A stretch of 50,348 bases of DNA from DATHYU01 sp033722675 (GTDB lineage Bacteria > Actinomycetota > Acidimicrobiia > Spongiisociales > UBA11373): the NCBI GenBank assembly GCA_033722675.1, contig JAWVYO010000004.1, forward strand, positions 1 through 50,348, given 5' to 3'. The notes below the pieces were generated by a model. It was given only the letters and a program-made list of their open reading frames with translations. It was not told the DNA's origin and searched no databases. Positions 7,351 through 15,764 of this stretch are shown piece after piece. Each line of letters begins with the position of its first letter. Within the stretch, counting starts at the first letter, position 1. A program made the position numbers and the translations under genes.

Positions 7351-7890
7351 CTATCCCTCGAGCACGTACTCCACGGCGGGGACCGGTCCGCCGTCCGCCG
7401 GCACGATGCCGCCGAACGGCTCCCTGCGGACACCGCCGGCCTTCTCGGCCACCCGCCGGCTGGCGAGATTCGACTCGGCGATCACCGCGGTCAGCTCGAC
7501 GAACCCCGCAGCGTGAGCCGCCGCGACGAGCGCGCGGAGTGCGGCGGTGGCGATCCCCCGGCCCGCGGCGTCGGAGCGGATCCAGTACCCCACGGCCGAC
7601 GAACCCGACTCGTGATCCACCTGACCGAGGCCCGCCGAGCCGTAGAACGTCCCGTCCTCGCCCTCGATGGCGTAATAGAAGGCGGTCCCCTCCTCCCAGG
7701 CCCGCTCCCACCACACGACGTAGGCGAGACCGTCGGCGGCGGTGAAACCGTCTTCTGCCCAGGTCTCGTAGCGGCGGAGCTCCGGCCCCGACGCGGCGAC
7801 CGCCACGGCGATGTCGGCGGCGTCGCGCGCCGACATCCGACGCAGCCGGATCCCGTCGCCGTCGACCTGGTCGGGAGGGCGGAGGGCCAT
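7351..7890 (-). CDS. GNAT-family N-acetyltransferase (RimJ/RimL-like)
   Basis: 179-aa acetyltransferase. It opens with IRLRRMSARDAADIA, typical of RimJ/RimL-type GNATs. The acetyl-CoA loop is RSDAAGRGIATAALRALV, followed by ELTAVIAESNLASRRVAEKAGG, the usual C-terminal GNAT strand-helix. The substrate is unknown (protein N-termini or small amines are typical). The ATG at 7890 was preferred over 7899 because TAGGGT ends 7 bases upstream, giving a leaderless start. It diverges from dcd, which has a mirror-image leaderless promoter. Confidence 0.87.
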   Translation of the reverse strand: MALRPPDQVDGDGIRLRRMSARDAADIAVAVAASGPELRRYETWAEDGFTAADGLAYVVWWERAWEEGTAFYYAIEGEDGTFYGSAGLGQVDHESGSSAVGYWIRSDAAGRGIATAALRALVAAAHAAGFVELTAVIAESNLASRRVAEKAGGVRREPFGGIVPADGGPVPAVEYVLEG

Positions 7891-7897
7891 CGCCGCC

Positions 7898-7903
7898 ACC
7901 CTA
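7898..7903 (-). promoter_or_regulatory. -10 element TAGGGT, leaderless GNAT promoter
   Basis: TAGGGT on the minus strand ends 7 bases before the ATG at 7890. Confidence 0.5.
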
Positions 7904-8044
7904 CGCCCGCGGCCCGGCGGTGAGCGCGGGTGCTCGTTCGTGGTGTCGGCGCCTCCTCCGGGGTGCGTGCGTGCTCGAAATCCGCGGACCGGTGTTCGAG
8001 CGCCGCGAGCCGCCGGTCACGAGTTCGCGATCCCGCCATCCGCC

Positions 8045-8050
8045 TACGAT
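8045..8050 (+). promoter_or_regulatory. -10 element TACGAT, leaderless dcd promoter
   Basis: TACGAT ends 7 bases before the GTG of dcd. No Shine-Dalgarno sequence precedes the GTG. Confidence 0.6.
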
Positions 8051-8057
8051 TGGCGGC

Positions 8058-8618
8058 GTGATCCTGTCCGACCGATCCATACGGGCCGCCGTCGAGGAAG
8101 GCCGCATCCTCATCGACCCCTTCGACCCGGCGATGGTGCAGCCCTCCAGCGTCGACGTGCGCGTCGACCGCTACTTCCGGGTGTTCGAGAACCACCGGTA
8201 CCCCTCGATCGACCCCAAGCACCCCCAGCCGGACCTCACCACCGAGGTCGAGACCGAGGTCGACCAGCCCTTCATGCTGCATCCCGGCGAGTTCGTCCTC
8301 GGCTCCACCCTCGAAGTCGTCGGTCTCGGCGTCGACATCGTCGCCCGGCTGGAGGGGAAGTCGAGCCTCGGCCGGCTCGGGCTCCTCATCCACTCCACGG
8401 CAGGCTTCGTCGACCCCGGCTTCGAGGGACACCTGACGCTCGAACTCTCGAACGTCGCCAACCTGCCCATCGCGATCTACCCCGGCATGAAGATCGGACA
8501 GCTCTCCTTCTACGAGCTGAGCACGGCCGCCGAACACCCCTACGGGACCGAGGAGGCCGGGTCGAAGTACCAGGGCCAGCGCGGCCCCACGCCCAGCCGC
8601 ATCGACGAGGACCTCTAG
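8058..8618 (+). CDS. dcd: dCTP deaminase, dUMP-forming (bifunctional DCD-DUT type)
   Basis: 186-aa nucleotide-pool enzyme that converts dCTP to dUTP and, in the mycobacterial type, on to dUMP for thymidylate synthesis. It starts VILSDRSIRAAVEEG from a GTG. The diagnostic stretches are LEGKSSLGRLGLLIHSTAGFVDPGF (split at 99-123) and LTLELSN with the likely catalytic Glu129. The close match of these motifs to mycobacterial bifunctional Dcd is from memory. Length is normal for the family. Its stop codon interlocks with that of the convergent ABC ATPase gene (shared CTAG). Confidence 0.93.
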   Translation: MILSDRSIRAAVEEGRILIDPFDPAMVQPSSVDVRVDRYFRVFENHRYPSIDPKHPQPDLTTEVETEVDQPFMLHPGEFVLGSTLEVVGLGVDIVARLEGKSSLGRLGLLIHSTAGFVDPGFEGHLTLELSNVANLPIAIYPGMKIGQLSFYELSTAAEHPYGTEEAGSKYQGQRGPTPSRIDEDL

Positions 8619-9328
8619 GCGCCCGAGAGGCTGCCCGTCCCCTCCGTGATCCACATCTCGAGCTCGGCGCGATCGGGCTCGTGGAGCGCCCCGTCGCGCA
8701 CGAAATACGCCCGATCCACCGCTTCGAGGGCGATCGGATCGTGGGTGGCGATGACCACGGCCGCCCCCGACCGGGAGACCTGCCGGAGGAGATCGAGCAC
8801 GTAGGTGGCGGTGGTGGTGTCGAGCTCGCCGGTGGGCTCGTCGGCGAGCACCGCCTTCGGACCGTGGACGAGGGCGCGGGCGAGCGCCACCCGCTGCTGC
8901 TCGCCCCCCGACATCTCCGAGGGCCGGTGGGCGGCGCGATGGGCGATACCCACCACCTCGAGGGCCTCGTCCACCTTCGTGCGGGCACCCTCGCCGCCGA
9001 CCCCGAGCAGCCGCAGCGACACCTCGACGTTCTCCCGGGCGGTGAGCAGCGGCAAGAGGCCGAAGGACTGGAAGACGAACCCCAACCGCTCCCGGCGGAT
9101 CGTGGCCGCCGCGCCCTCGCCGAGCCCCGAGATCGGCTCGCCGTCGAGCAGGACCTCGCCTGCATCGGCGTCCTGGAGGAGGCCCATGATGTGGAGGATC
9201 GACGTCTTGCCCGACCCCGACGGCCCGAAGAGGGCCACCATCTCGCCCGCCTCGACGACGAGTGAGACGTCGTCGGCGCCGATGGCTCCCTTGCCGTAGG
9301 ACTTCGAGACGTTGCGGAGCTCGATCAT
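8615..9328 (-). CDS. ABC transporter ATPase, MacB/LolD type
   Basis: 237-aa ATP-binding subunit. Walker A GPSGSGKT (35-42), Q loop FVFQSFGLLPLLTARENV, signature MSGGEQQRVALARAL, Walker B AVLADEPTGELD and H loop ATHDP are all intact. The GELD after Walker B and the Q-loop context are typical of the LolD/FtsE/MacB branch, which couples to FtsX-type permeases. The ATG at 9328 overlaps the stop of the second ATPase gene and has GGAGGG upstream. With that gene and the permease it forms a three-gene unit, probably with the two ATPases as a heterodimer. Confidence 0.92.
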   Translation of the reverse strand: MIELRNVSKSYGKGAIGADDVSLVVEAGEMVALFGPSGSGKTSILHIMGLLQDADAGEVLLDGEPISGLGEGAAATIRRERLGFVFQSFGLLPLLTARENVEVSLRLLGVGGEGARTKVDEALEVVGIAHRAAHRPSEMSGGEQQRVALARALVHGPKAVLADEPTGELDTTTATYVLDLLRQVSRSGAAVVIATHDPIALEAVDRAYFVRDGALHEPDRAELEMWITEGTGSLSGA

Positions 9329-10158
9329 TCGTCCCTCCGATTGAGCAGGATGCCCTCGTCGACGACCTCCGCCACCGCCGAGCCACCCATCATCGCCTCG
9401 CCGAGCAGCTCCCGGGGGACGTGGACACGTCCCTCGTCGTCGATCTCGACCACCCGGCGATGGCGGGCGGTGAGGTCGCGGCGCCACTGCCCGTCCTGGA
9501 GGTGGAGGACCCGGTCGGAGCGGTCGGCGAGCGACACGTCGTGGGTGACCGCCACGACCGTCAACCCGCCCTCGGTGCAGAGCCGGTGGAGCAGCTCGTA
9601 CACCCCGAGCGAGCGCTCGGTGTCGAGCTCACCGGTCGGCTCGTCGGCGAGCAGCAGACGGGGCCCGAGCGAGAGCGCGACACAGAGGGCCAGGCGCTGC
9701 TGCTCGCCGCCCGACAGGACGTTCACCTTCGACCAGGTCCGGTTCTCGAGGCCGGTCACGTCGAGCAGGGCACGGGCGCGGCGGCGACGGCGCTTCGCCG
9801 GGACCCCGGCGAGGAGCATCGGCAGCTCCACGTTCTGGATCACCTTGAGATACGGGACGATGTTGCGAGTGAAGTCCTGCCACAGGAAGCCGACGTTGCG
9901 GCGGAAGTGGGTGAGCAGGTCGGCGCCGAGGGGCGACGTGAGATCCATGCCCGCCACCTCGACCCGACCGGCCGAAGGCTCGTCCATCCCGCCGATGATC
10001 TGCAGCAGGCTCGACTTCCCCGACCCCGACCGTCCCACGATCGTCACGAACTCGCCGGGGCGCGCCTCGAAGTCGACCCCCTGGAGGGCGACGACCTCGA
10101 GCGCCCCCTGCTTGTGGATCTTGATGACGTTGTCGCAGCGGACCACCGGCTCACTCAT
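9325..10158 (-). CDS. ABC transporter ATPase with AbrB-like C-terminal tail
   Basis: 277-aa ATP-binding subunit of the same system. Walker A is GRSGSGKS (42-49), signature LSGGEQQRLALCVAL, Walker B LLLADEPTGELD and H loop VTHD. Beyond the ATPase core, residues about 234-277 (VVEIDDEGRVHVPRELLGEA, then AEVVDEGILL) read like a SpoVT/AbrB/MazE-type beta-hairpin domain, which normally binds DNA or dimerises. This is an unusual addition to a transporter ATPase; the fold is judged by eye. The gene overlaps the permease stop (ATGA) and the next ATPase start. Confidence 0.9.
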   Translation of the reverse strand: MSEPVVRCDNVIKIHKQGALEVVALQGVDFEARPGEFVTIVGRSGSGKSSLLQIIGGMDEPSAGRVEVAGMDLTSPLGADLLTHFRRNVGFLWQDFTRNIVPYLKVIQNVELPMLLAGVPAKRRRRRARALLDVTGLENRTWSKVNVLSGGEQQRLALCVALSLGPRLLLADEPTGELDTERSLGVYELLHRLCTEGGLTVVAVTHDVSLADRSDRVLHLQDGQWRRDLTARHRRVVEIDDEGRVHVPRELLGEAMMGGSAVAEVVDEGILLNRRDE

Positions 10159-13100
10159 CGCTCCACCTCCCGCAGCACCTCGCTGAGTCTCCGGGCCGAC
10201 ACGCTCCTCGTGCTCCACAGCACCGACCCGACCAGCAGCCCCGTCACGACGACGAGGTAGAGGCCCAGTGTGCCGCCCGGCACCTGCATGAGGGCAGGCG
10301 GGAGCAGCTCGGCGGCGTCCTCGCCGAGCTGGAGGAAGGGGATCATGAGCCGCATGAGCCCGATCCCGGCGACGACGCCGATGGCGGCGCCGACGCCGAG
10401 GACGACGAGCTGCTCGGTGGCGAAGGTGCCGGCCACCCCCCGCCGCCGGAACCCCAGCGCCCGCAGCACACCCATCTCCCGGGTCCGGCGTCGGACGGCG
10501 ACGAGCACGTAGCCGGTCACGCCGGCGAGGGCGAGCACGACGCCGGCGCCGGTGCCGACGAAGAGAATGGACACGAGCCCGACCTGGATCGGGCGGCTCG
10601 AGAAGTCGGCGGCCGCACCGTCGGCGCTCAGCACCTCCTCCGGCTCGGTCTCGACCCCCGCCGTGAGGAGGCTCACGGCGGCGTCGGGATCGTCGGTCGC
10701 CACCCACAGTTCGGTCGGCTCGAGCGCCCTCGCGGGCGTCCCGGTGTGGGACCACGGCGGCGTGCCCGACACCCACTGCGTCAGTCCGGCCAGCTGGGTG
10801 ACGATCACGCCCTCGAAGCGGGGGTCGCCGGTCGTGGGCACGAGGTCGACCAGCGCCGTCACCTCCCCTTCGATGGTCGTCCCGTCCACGCCGAAGAACG
10901 CCTGTGAGCCCACGACGAGGCCGGTGTTGCGCGCCACGGTGGCGTCGATCACGAAGGGCAGCCGCTCCGGCGGACGGGTGAGGTGCGGCACCGGCTGCAC
11001 GCGCGTCCGGGTCGGCACCGCGAGCGACCACAGATCGCCGTCGCGGGTCAGGGCGTCGGCGAACTCGAAGACCGACTCGTCGCCATCGGGCACGTCCTCG
11101 AGCCAGGCCTGGGCGGCACGGTCGCCGGCGACGAAGTCGCTCTCGAGCCCGCTCGCCGGTCGCATCTCGGCGAGGACGAGGGGGAGCAGGTCGGTGGCCC
11201 CGGAGGGCGCGGTGGCCGTGAACGAGTCGACGAGCACCTCGGTGAAGGTCACCGCCACCGACGTGTCGTCGTCCTCCAACCAGATCGACTCCAGGACGAG
11301 ATCGTCACCGTCGGGGAGGGCCTCGGGGATCGCCGTGGCCCCATCGAGGGGGATCGTCACGGTCTGCCACCCGCCGTCGGTGAGCGGCTCGGCGGACCGG
11401 TGGATGCGGAACCGACCCACCGCGTCGACGAGCCTCACCATCACCCGGACCGCCGGCCGCGGCCCGGCGGCGGCCCGCTGCACCGCCGACTGCGGGACGA
11501 CCAGGCCCTCGACCGCGAGCTCGGTGGTGCCGTCGGGCAGGTCGACGCCCCAGTCGACTCCGGCCCCCAGCGCCGGGACCCCCACCGTCGCCTCGGGACC
11601 CCCGGGCGCCGGGGCGAAGTCGTCGCGCCAGGCGACGACGTCGGGGAACGTCCGGGGATCGACCGCGACCACCTCGGAGGTGCGGGACGAGAGCCGGGCG
11701 GCGCCGGTCGTCCGGTAGACCGGCGAGACGGTCGCGACGCCGGGGGCGTCGAGGTAGCCGACGTCGTCGCCCACCAGCCGCACGTCCGAGCCCACGGCGA
11801 AGACCGCCCGATCCTCGTAGCTCTGCTCCAGCGTCGCCGCATAGGTGAGGGCGAAGGCCCCGAAGCCCGTCGTGAGCCACACGAGGAGCGCCAACCGGCC
11901 GTAGGGAATCGGGTTCCGACCCAGGTGCCATCCGGGCAGCGCCGCGGTCATCCCGCGGAACCGGGTCAGCACCCACCCGAGTCCACCGAGGACGAAGGGC
12001 AGGAGCCGCAGCATCAGGAGGGCGCCGGCGAACAGGAACAGCGCCGGCGCCGCCACCGAGAACGGATCGAGGCCGAGGTCCGAGGTGTCGGTGTCGACGA
12101 TGCCCTGCTGACGCAACTCGAAGAGGATGACTCCGGCGAGCACGACGAGGAACAGGTCGAGGTAGTACTTCTGCCAGACCGACTGGTGCGCCGGGCGGGA
12201 GGCGAGGGCCCGCAGTTCGAGGATGCTGCGCCGGGCGAGCGGCAGGATGGCCAGGCCCATGGCGATGAACGTCAGGGCGCCGCCGGCGACCGCGAAGGGC
12301 AGGAGGGGACGGCTCTGGGCGACGGTGAGGGCGTCGCCTCCGGTCAGGTCCGACATCGGGGGGATCCGCCCGGTCAGCGACACCATCGCGCGGGCCACGA
12401 CGGGGGCGACGAGGGCGGCCCCCACGGCGATGACCAGCGACTGGAGCAGGTGGATCCCGACGGTCTGCCCCGACGTGGCACCGCGCATCCGTAAGAGTGA
12501 CAACTCCGAAGCCTCTCGCTCCAGGGCCAGCGACGCCATGTAGATGAGGAAGTACAGGGCCCCGGCGACGATGAGCGCCAGCATCGCCAGGATCGGAGCG
12601 CCGAAGACGACCGAGCGCGTGTCGAACTCGGCCACGATGTCGGTGAGGTCGGTGATCGTGCGGATCCCCTCGGCCTGGGCGACGTTGCGGATGAACCCGG
12701 TGACGGCGTTCGACAGGTCCTCGACGTTCTCGAGCGCCACCGTGTCCCGATCGAGGGCGAGGGAGAAGGTCTGGCTCACCGTCAGCCGGCGAAACCCCCG
12801 TTCGTCCCGGAGCCAGGGGTCTTGCTCGGGGTCGATCGGGAAGGCCCCCGACCAGGCGTCGAAGGAGTCGACGTCGACGAGGATCAACTCCCCGGGACGC
12901 GTGGCGTCCCACAGCACCGACGTCGGATCGACGGGCCGGACGATGCCCGACACCTCCACCATCTCGAACCAGTCCGGCTGCGACGTGAACGACCGCAGCA
13001 CGGTGCGGTCCCCCACACCCAGCCCGGTCAGCCGGGCGAGGTCCTCGCCGATGACCACGTCCATGATCGGGTCGGGCTCCTGCACCGGCGCCTGGTCGAG

Positions 13101-13616
13101 CACGAAGCCGCCCTCGACGACCTCCACGCGATCGACGATGTCGGGAGCGCTGAGGATCCGGGTGACGGTGGCCTCCTGCGGTGGTGTCGGGTACGGCGGA
13201 GGTCCCGGATCGGTCACCGACGGGTCGGCGACGGCCTCGCGCCAGGCCTCGGCGAGGCCGAGCCAGTCGGGGAAGTCCAGCGGGATGATCGTGAACTCGC
13301 GCGACAGCAGCCGCTCCTCGATGTCGGGATACCACCGCCTGAGCGGTTCGGCCGCCGACTCGACGGCGTCCCGGCCCGACTCGGCCACCGCCGGGGAGTA
13401 ATCGGTGCTCGTCTGCACCGCACTGATGGCGACGGTCCGGGCAGGCGCCTGACGGAAGGTGAAGAGGAGGTCGACGGCCTGGACCGAGGCCTCGTAGAGC
13501 GGCAGCACGACGAGGAGCGCCGTCACCAGGGTGGCACCGAGGAACGAGCCCAGGAGCATCAGCTTCCGGGCCCAGATGCGACGGATGACGAGGGCGACGT
13601 AGGTCGCCAGCCTCAC
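10155..13616 (-). CDS. Large FtsX-like ABC permease
   Basis: 1153-aa permease. TM1 near residues 18-40 is followed by a long extracytoplasmic region. A first FtsX-like membrane block (about 335-470, with LEREASELSLLRMRGAT) is followed by a cluster of extra membrane segments (about 485-600), a second large extracytoplasmic part, and a C-terminal FtsX block (about 1000-1145, with RRRTREMGVLRALGFRRRGVAG). This is the doubled FtsX layout of actinobacterial exporter or lipid/peptide-stress permeases; the substrate is unknown. The GTG at 13616 has GGGAGGGACAT upstream. A direct repeat of GTGTCA with 11-bp period covers the promoter, which suggests control by an OmpR-type regulator. Confidence 0.87.
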   Translation of the reverse strand: MRLATYVALVIRRIWARKLMLLGSFLGATLVTALLVVLPLYEASVQAVDLLFTFRQAPARTVAISAVQTSTDYSPAVAESGRDAVESAAEPLRRWYPDIEERLLSREFTIIPLDFPDWLGLAEAWREAVADPSVTDPGPPPYPTPPQEATVTRILSAPDIVDRVEVVEGGFVLDQAPVQEPDPIMDVVIGEDLARLTGLGVGDRTVLRSFTSQPDWFEMVEVSGIVRPVDPTSVLWDATRPGELILVDVDSFDAWSGAFPIDPEQDPWLRDERGFRRLTVSQTFSLALDRDTVALENVEDLSNAVTGFIRNVAQAEGIRTITDLTDIVAEFDTRSVVFGAPILAMLALIVAGALYFLIYMASLALEREASELSLLRMRGATSGQTVGIHLLQSLVIAVGAALVAPVVARAMVSLTGRIPPMSDLTGGDALTVAQSRPLLPFAVAGGALTFIAMGLAILPLARRSILELRALASRPAHQSVWQKYYLDLFLVVLAGVILFELRQQGIVDTDTSDLGLDPFSVAAPALFLFAGALLMLRLLPFVLGGLGWVLTRFRGMTAALPGWHLGRNPIPYGRLALLVWLTTGFGAFALTYAATLEQSYEDRAVFAVGSDVRLVGDDVGYLDAPGVATVSPVYRTTGAARLSSRTSEVVAVDPRTFPDVVAWRDDFAPAPGGPEATVGVPALGAGVDWGVDLPDGTTELAVEGLVVPQSAVQRAAAGPRPAVRVMVRLVDAVGRFRIHRSAEPLTDGGWQTVTIPLDGATAIPEALPDGDDLVLESIWLEDDDTSVAVTFTEVLVDSFTATAPSGATDLLPLVLAEMRPASGLESDFVAGDRAAQAWLEDVPDGDESVFEFADALTRDGDLWSLAVPTRTRVQPVPHLTRPPERLPFVIDATVARNTGLVVGSQAFFGVDGTTIEGEVTALVDLVPTTGDPRFEGVIVTQLAGLTQWVSGTPPWSHTGTPARALEPTELWVATDDPDAAVSLLTAGVETEPEEVLSADGAAADFSSRPIQVGLVSILFVGTGAGVVLALAGVTGYVLVAVRRRTREMGVLRALGFRRRGVAGTFATEQLVVLGVGAAIGVVAGIGLMRLMIPFLQLGEDAAELLPPALMQVPGGTLGLYLVVVTGLLVGSVLWSTRSVSARRLSEVLREVER

Positions 13617-13641
13617 ATGTCCCTCCCTCGGTGGCCGGGTC

Positions 13642-13647
13642 AGGCTA
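13642..13647 (-). promoter_or_regulatory. -10 element TAGCCT of the ABC exporter operon
   Basis: TAGCCT on the minus strand lies 25 bases upstream of the permease GTG. The region 17-26 bp further upstream overlaps the GTGTCA direct repeats. Confidence 0.4.
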
Positions 13648-13656
13648 CAAGGGGCG

Positions 13657-13673
13657 GTGTCAAGCGAGTGTCA
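13657..13673. promoter_or_regulatory. GTGTCA direct repeat, 11-bp period
   Basis: GTGTCA at 13657-13662 and again at 13668-13673 are one helical turn apart, over the expected -35 region of the ABC exporter promoter. This is the arrangement used by OmpR-family regulators. Confidence 0.4.
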
Positions 13674-13697
13674 CGGCCTCGCGGCGGCGTCAGGGCG

Positions 13698-13703
13698 TAG
13701 GAT
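13698..13703 (+). promoter_or_regulatory. -10 element TAGGAT for the small acidic protein gene
   Basis: TAGGAT is followed by a short leader with GGAGGGAG and then the ATG at 13723. Confidence 0.45.
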
Positions 13704-13722
13704 CCTGCGGGGAGGGAGCACC

Positions 13723-13926
13723 ATGCCGACCACGAGCCGCATCCGCGCCGACGAGGACGAGATCCTCACGGGGACGCCCGACATCGACGAGGACCTGCCC
13801 GATCCCGAACCCCTCGACGACGACGAAGACATCGAGTGGGTGTCCGACGAGGACGAGGAGTCCTGGGAGTCCGAGGACTCGTGGTCCGACGGCTGGGACG
13901 ACGACGAGGACTCCCGCTCGCGCTGA
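13723..13926 (+). CDS. Small highly acidic protein
   Basis: 67-aa protein with about half its residues Asp or Glu, several Trp (EWVSDEDEESWESEDSW, DGWDDDED) and a basic end (RSR). No known domain or membrane segment. A -10 hexamer and a strong Shine-Dalgarno (GGAGGGAGCACC) support expression. Such proteins may bind basic partners or metal ions, or act as flexible tails, but nothing specific can be claimed. It diverges from the ABC exporter and converges on the orphan Opp-type ATPase. Confidence 0.65.
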   Translation: MPTTSRIRADEDEILTGTPDIDEDLPDPEPLDDDEDIEWVSDEDEESWESEDSWSDGWDDDEDSRSR

Positions 13927-13959
13927 GCCCGGCCGCCCGATCCGCCCGGCCGATCCCGC

Positions 13960-14934
13960 TCACACCCCCTCGAGTTCCAGCTCCTCGGCGCGGTGACAGG
14001 CGACCCGGGCGGTCCCGACCGTCCGCACCTCGGGCACCTCGGAGCGACAGACGTCGACGACGTGGGGGCAGCGGGGGGCGAAGGAGCAGCCGGGTGGGAG
14101 GTTCCAGAGCTCGGGGGGATCACCGAAGATGGGCCGGAGCCGATCGCGGGCGAGGCCGGGGACCGAGCCGAGGAGCCCGGCCGTGTAGGGGTGACGGGGT
14201 CGGCGGTACAGATCCTCGACCGGCGCCTCCTCGACGATCCTGCCCCCGTACACGACGGCGACGCGGTCGGCGATGGAAGCGACGACGGCCAGGTCGTGGG
14301 TGACGAAGACCATCGCCATGCCCCGCTCGGCGCAGAGGTCCTGGATGAGGGTCAGCACCGAGCGGGCGACGGTCACGTCGAGGCCGCTCAGGGGTTCGTC
14401 GGCGAGGAGGATCTTCGGGTCGGAGAGGAGCGCGGCGGCGAGCATCGCCCGCTGCGCCTGGCCGCGGGACACCTCGTGGGAGAAGGACCAGAACTTCCGC
14501 TGCTTCGGGAGATGCACCGAGCCGAGGGCGTCGAGCACCCGCCGGTGGACCTCGTCGTCGGCGAGCCCCTCGTGCTCGCGCAGCACCTCGCCGGCCTGCG
14601 GGCCCAGTTCGATGATGGGGTCCCAGGACCCGATGGCGTCCTGGAGGAGGACGCCGATCCCCATGCCGACCAGGCGCCGCCAGTCGGCCTCGTCCAGGTC
14701 GCCGAGGACGTGCCCGTCGAACGTGGTCGTCCCCTCCTCGATCACCGCACTCGGGGCGAGCAGGTCGACGGATCCCAGCAGCATCAGGCTCTTGCCCGAC
14801 GCCGACTCGCCGACGAGGGCGAGCACCTCCCCCTCGTCGACGGCGAAGGACACGTCGTCGATGCCCGGGACCAGATCCTCGTCGCGGCGCAGCCGAATGG
14901 TCAGGCCGTCGACGGCGAAGAGCGGGGCGCTCAC
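13960..14934 (-). CDS. Orphan oligopeptide-type ABC ATPase
   Basis: 324-aa ATPase of the OppD/DppD class. Walker A is GESASGKS (42-49), Walker B ILLADEPLSGLD and H loop FVTHD. The signature region reads VSRGQAQRAMLAAAL, with SRGQ in place of the common SGGQ. The C-terminal Opp/Dpp region with HPYTAGLLGSVPG and CSFAPRCPHVVDVC (paired Cys) is present. No permease or binding protein is adjacent, so it either serves a transporter elsewhere or has another role. The GTG at 14934 overlaps the DUF302 stop by 4 bp, linking the two genes. Confidence 0.87.
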   Translation of the reverse strand: MSAPLFAVDGLTIRLRRDEDLVPGIDDVSFAVDEGEVLALVGESASGKSLMLLGSVDLLAPSAVIEEGTTTFDGHVLGDLDEADWRRLVGMGIGVLLQDAIGSWDPIIELGPQAGEVLREHEGLADDEVHRRVLDALGSVHLPKQRKFWSFSHEVSRGQAQRAMLAAALLSDPKILLADEPLSGLDVTVARSVLTLIQDLCAERGMAMVFVTHDLAVVASIADRVAVVYGGRIVEEAPVEDLYRRPRHPYTAGLLGSVPGLARDRLRPIFGDPPELWNLPPGCSFAPRCPHVVDVCRSEVPEVRTVGTARVACHRAEELELEGV

Positions 14935-15329
14935 TCCTCGAGGGCCCCGAGCGCCCGTGTCAGCCGCTCCCGGGCCTCGGCGGCGATGGGCCCGATGGCC
15001 TCGTCGTCGATCATCTGCGACATGATCGCCGGCTCGAGGGCTTCCACGGCGGTGCCGCCGTCCGTCTCGTAGACGACCACGTTGCACGGCAGCAGGAGGC
15101 CGACGTGCTCGTCCGTCTCGAGGGCCTTCGAGGCGAGGTGGGGGTTGCACGCCCCGAGGATCTTGTAGGGGCGGCGGTCGAGGTCGAGCTTCGCCTTCAG
15201 GGTGGCCGCCACGTCGATCTCCGTCAGGATCCCGAAGCCTTCGCCGGCCAGCGCCTCACGGACGAGGGCCTCGGCGTCCTCCACGGAATGGCTGGTCGTC
15301 ACGGCGATGCCGTAGGGCAGCTGTCGCAC
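14931..15329 (-). CDS. DUF302 family protein
   Basis: 132-aa protein matching DUF302: GIAVTTSHSVEDAEALVREALAGEGFGILTEIDV (seen as 8-41), then YKILGACNPHLASKAL and GLLLPCNVVVYE with two cysteines. DUF302 has a compact alpha/beta fold of unknown function that often occurs near sulfur and electron-transfer genes. The GTG at 15329 has GAGGAG 7 bases upstream. It is coupled to the Opp-type ATPase downstream and follows the rhodanese gene by about 30 bp. Confidence 0.88.
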   Translation of the reverse strand: MRQLPYGIAVTTSHSVEDAEALVREALAGEGFGILTEIDVAATLKAKLDLDRRPYKILGACNPHLASKALETDEHVGLLLPCNVVVYETDGGTAVEALEPAIMSQMIDDEAIGPIAAEARERLTRALGALEE

Positions 15330-15358
15330 TCGGGTCTCCTCGCTCGGATGCGTCAAGG

Positions 15359-15655
15359 CTACGCCAGGCCGAGCGCCGCCAGTCCGCCCTCGAGGTTGCC
15401 GACCCGATCGAACCCGTTGGCTCGCAGGAAGGCGGCGACGGCCGCGGAGCGGCGTCCCGTCCTGCACACGGCCAGCACCGGCCGGCTGGGCTCGAAGGCG
15501 TGGATCGCCTCGGGCACGTCGTTCATGGACACGAGCGTGGACCCGGGGAGCGTGCCGGCCGCCCATTCGGCCGGCTCCCGGCAGTCCAGGACCACGGCGT
15601 CGGTGTCGGCCACCCAGGCCTCCCACTCGTGGGCATCGACGGGTTCGTACGGCAT
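15359..15655 (-). CDS. Single-domain rhodanese
   Basis: 98-aa rhodanese-like sulfurtransferase. VVLDCREPAEWAAGTLPGS contains Asp24/Arg26 of the fold, and the active loop is VCRTGRRSAA with the catalytic Cys64. Length fits a stand-alone GlpE/PspE-type domain. It probably moves sulfane sulfur between small carriers; partner unknown, though the sulfur operon at 3651-7254 is in the same window. TATCGT ends 10 bases upstream of the ATG, so the leader would be only about 3 bases. Confidence 0.9.
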   Translation of the reverse strand: MPYEPVDAHEWEAWVADTDAVVLDCREPAEWAAGTLPGSTLVSMNDVPEAIHAFEPSRPVLAVCRTGRRSAAVAAFLRANGFDRVGNLEGGLAALGLA

Positions 15656-15752
15656 GACGGCGGGGACGATAGCCGCGTGATGACGCCATGCGGAGGGGAC
15701 TAGTCACCTCGTGCGTCCCCGAATGTGCCTGTCGCCGGGATGCCCCGCCCCA

Positions 15753-15758
15753 TACGTT
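15753..15758 (+). promoter_or_regulatory. -10 element TACGTT, leaderless
   Basis: TACGTT ends 6 bases before the ATG at 15765. Confidence 0.5.
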
Positions 15759-15764
15759 CGCCCC

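Noticed and set aside
7973..8001. GCTCGAA/TTCGAGC inverted repeat as an SOS box
   Set aside because: The 15-base spacing does not fit the actinobacterial LexA site; left as an unexplained repeat between GNAT and dcd.
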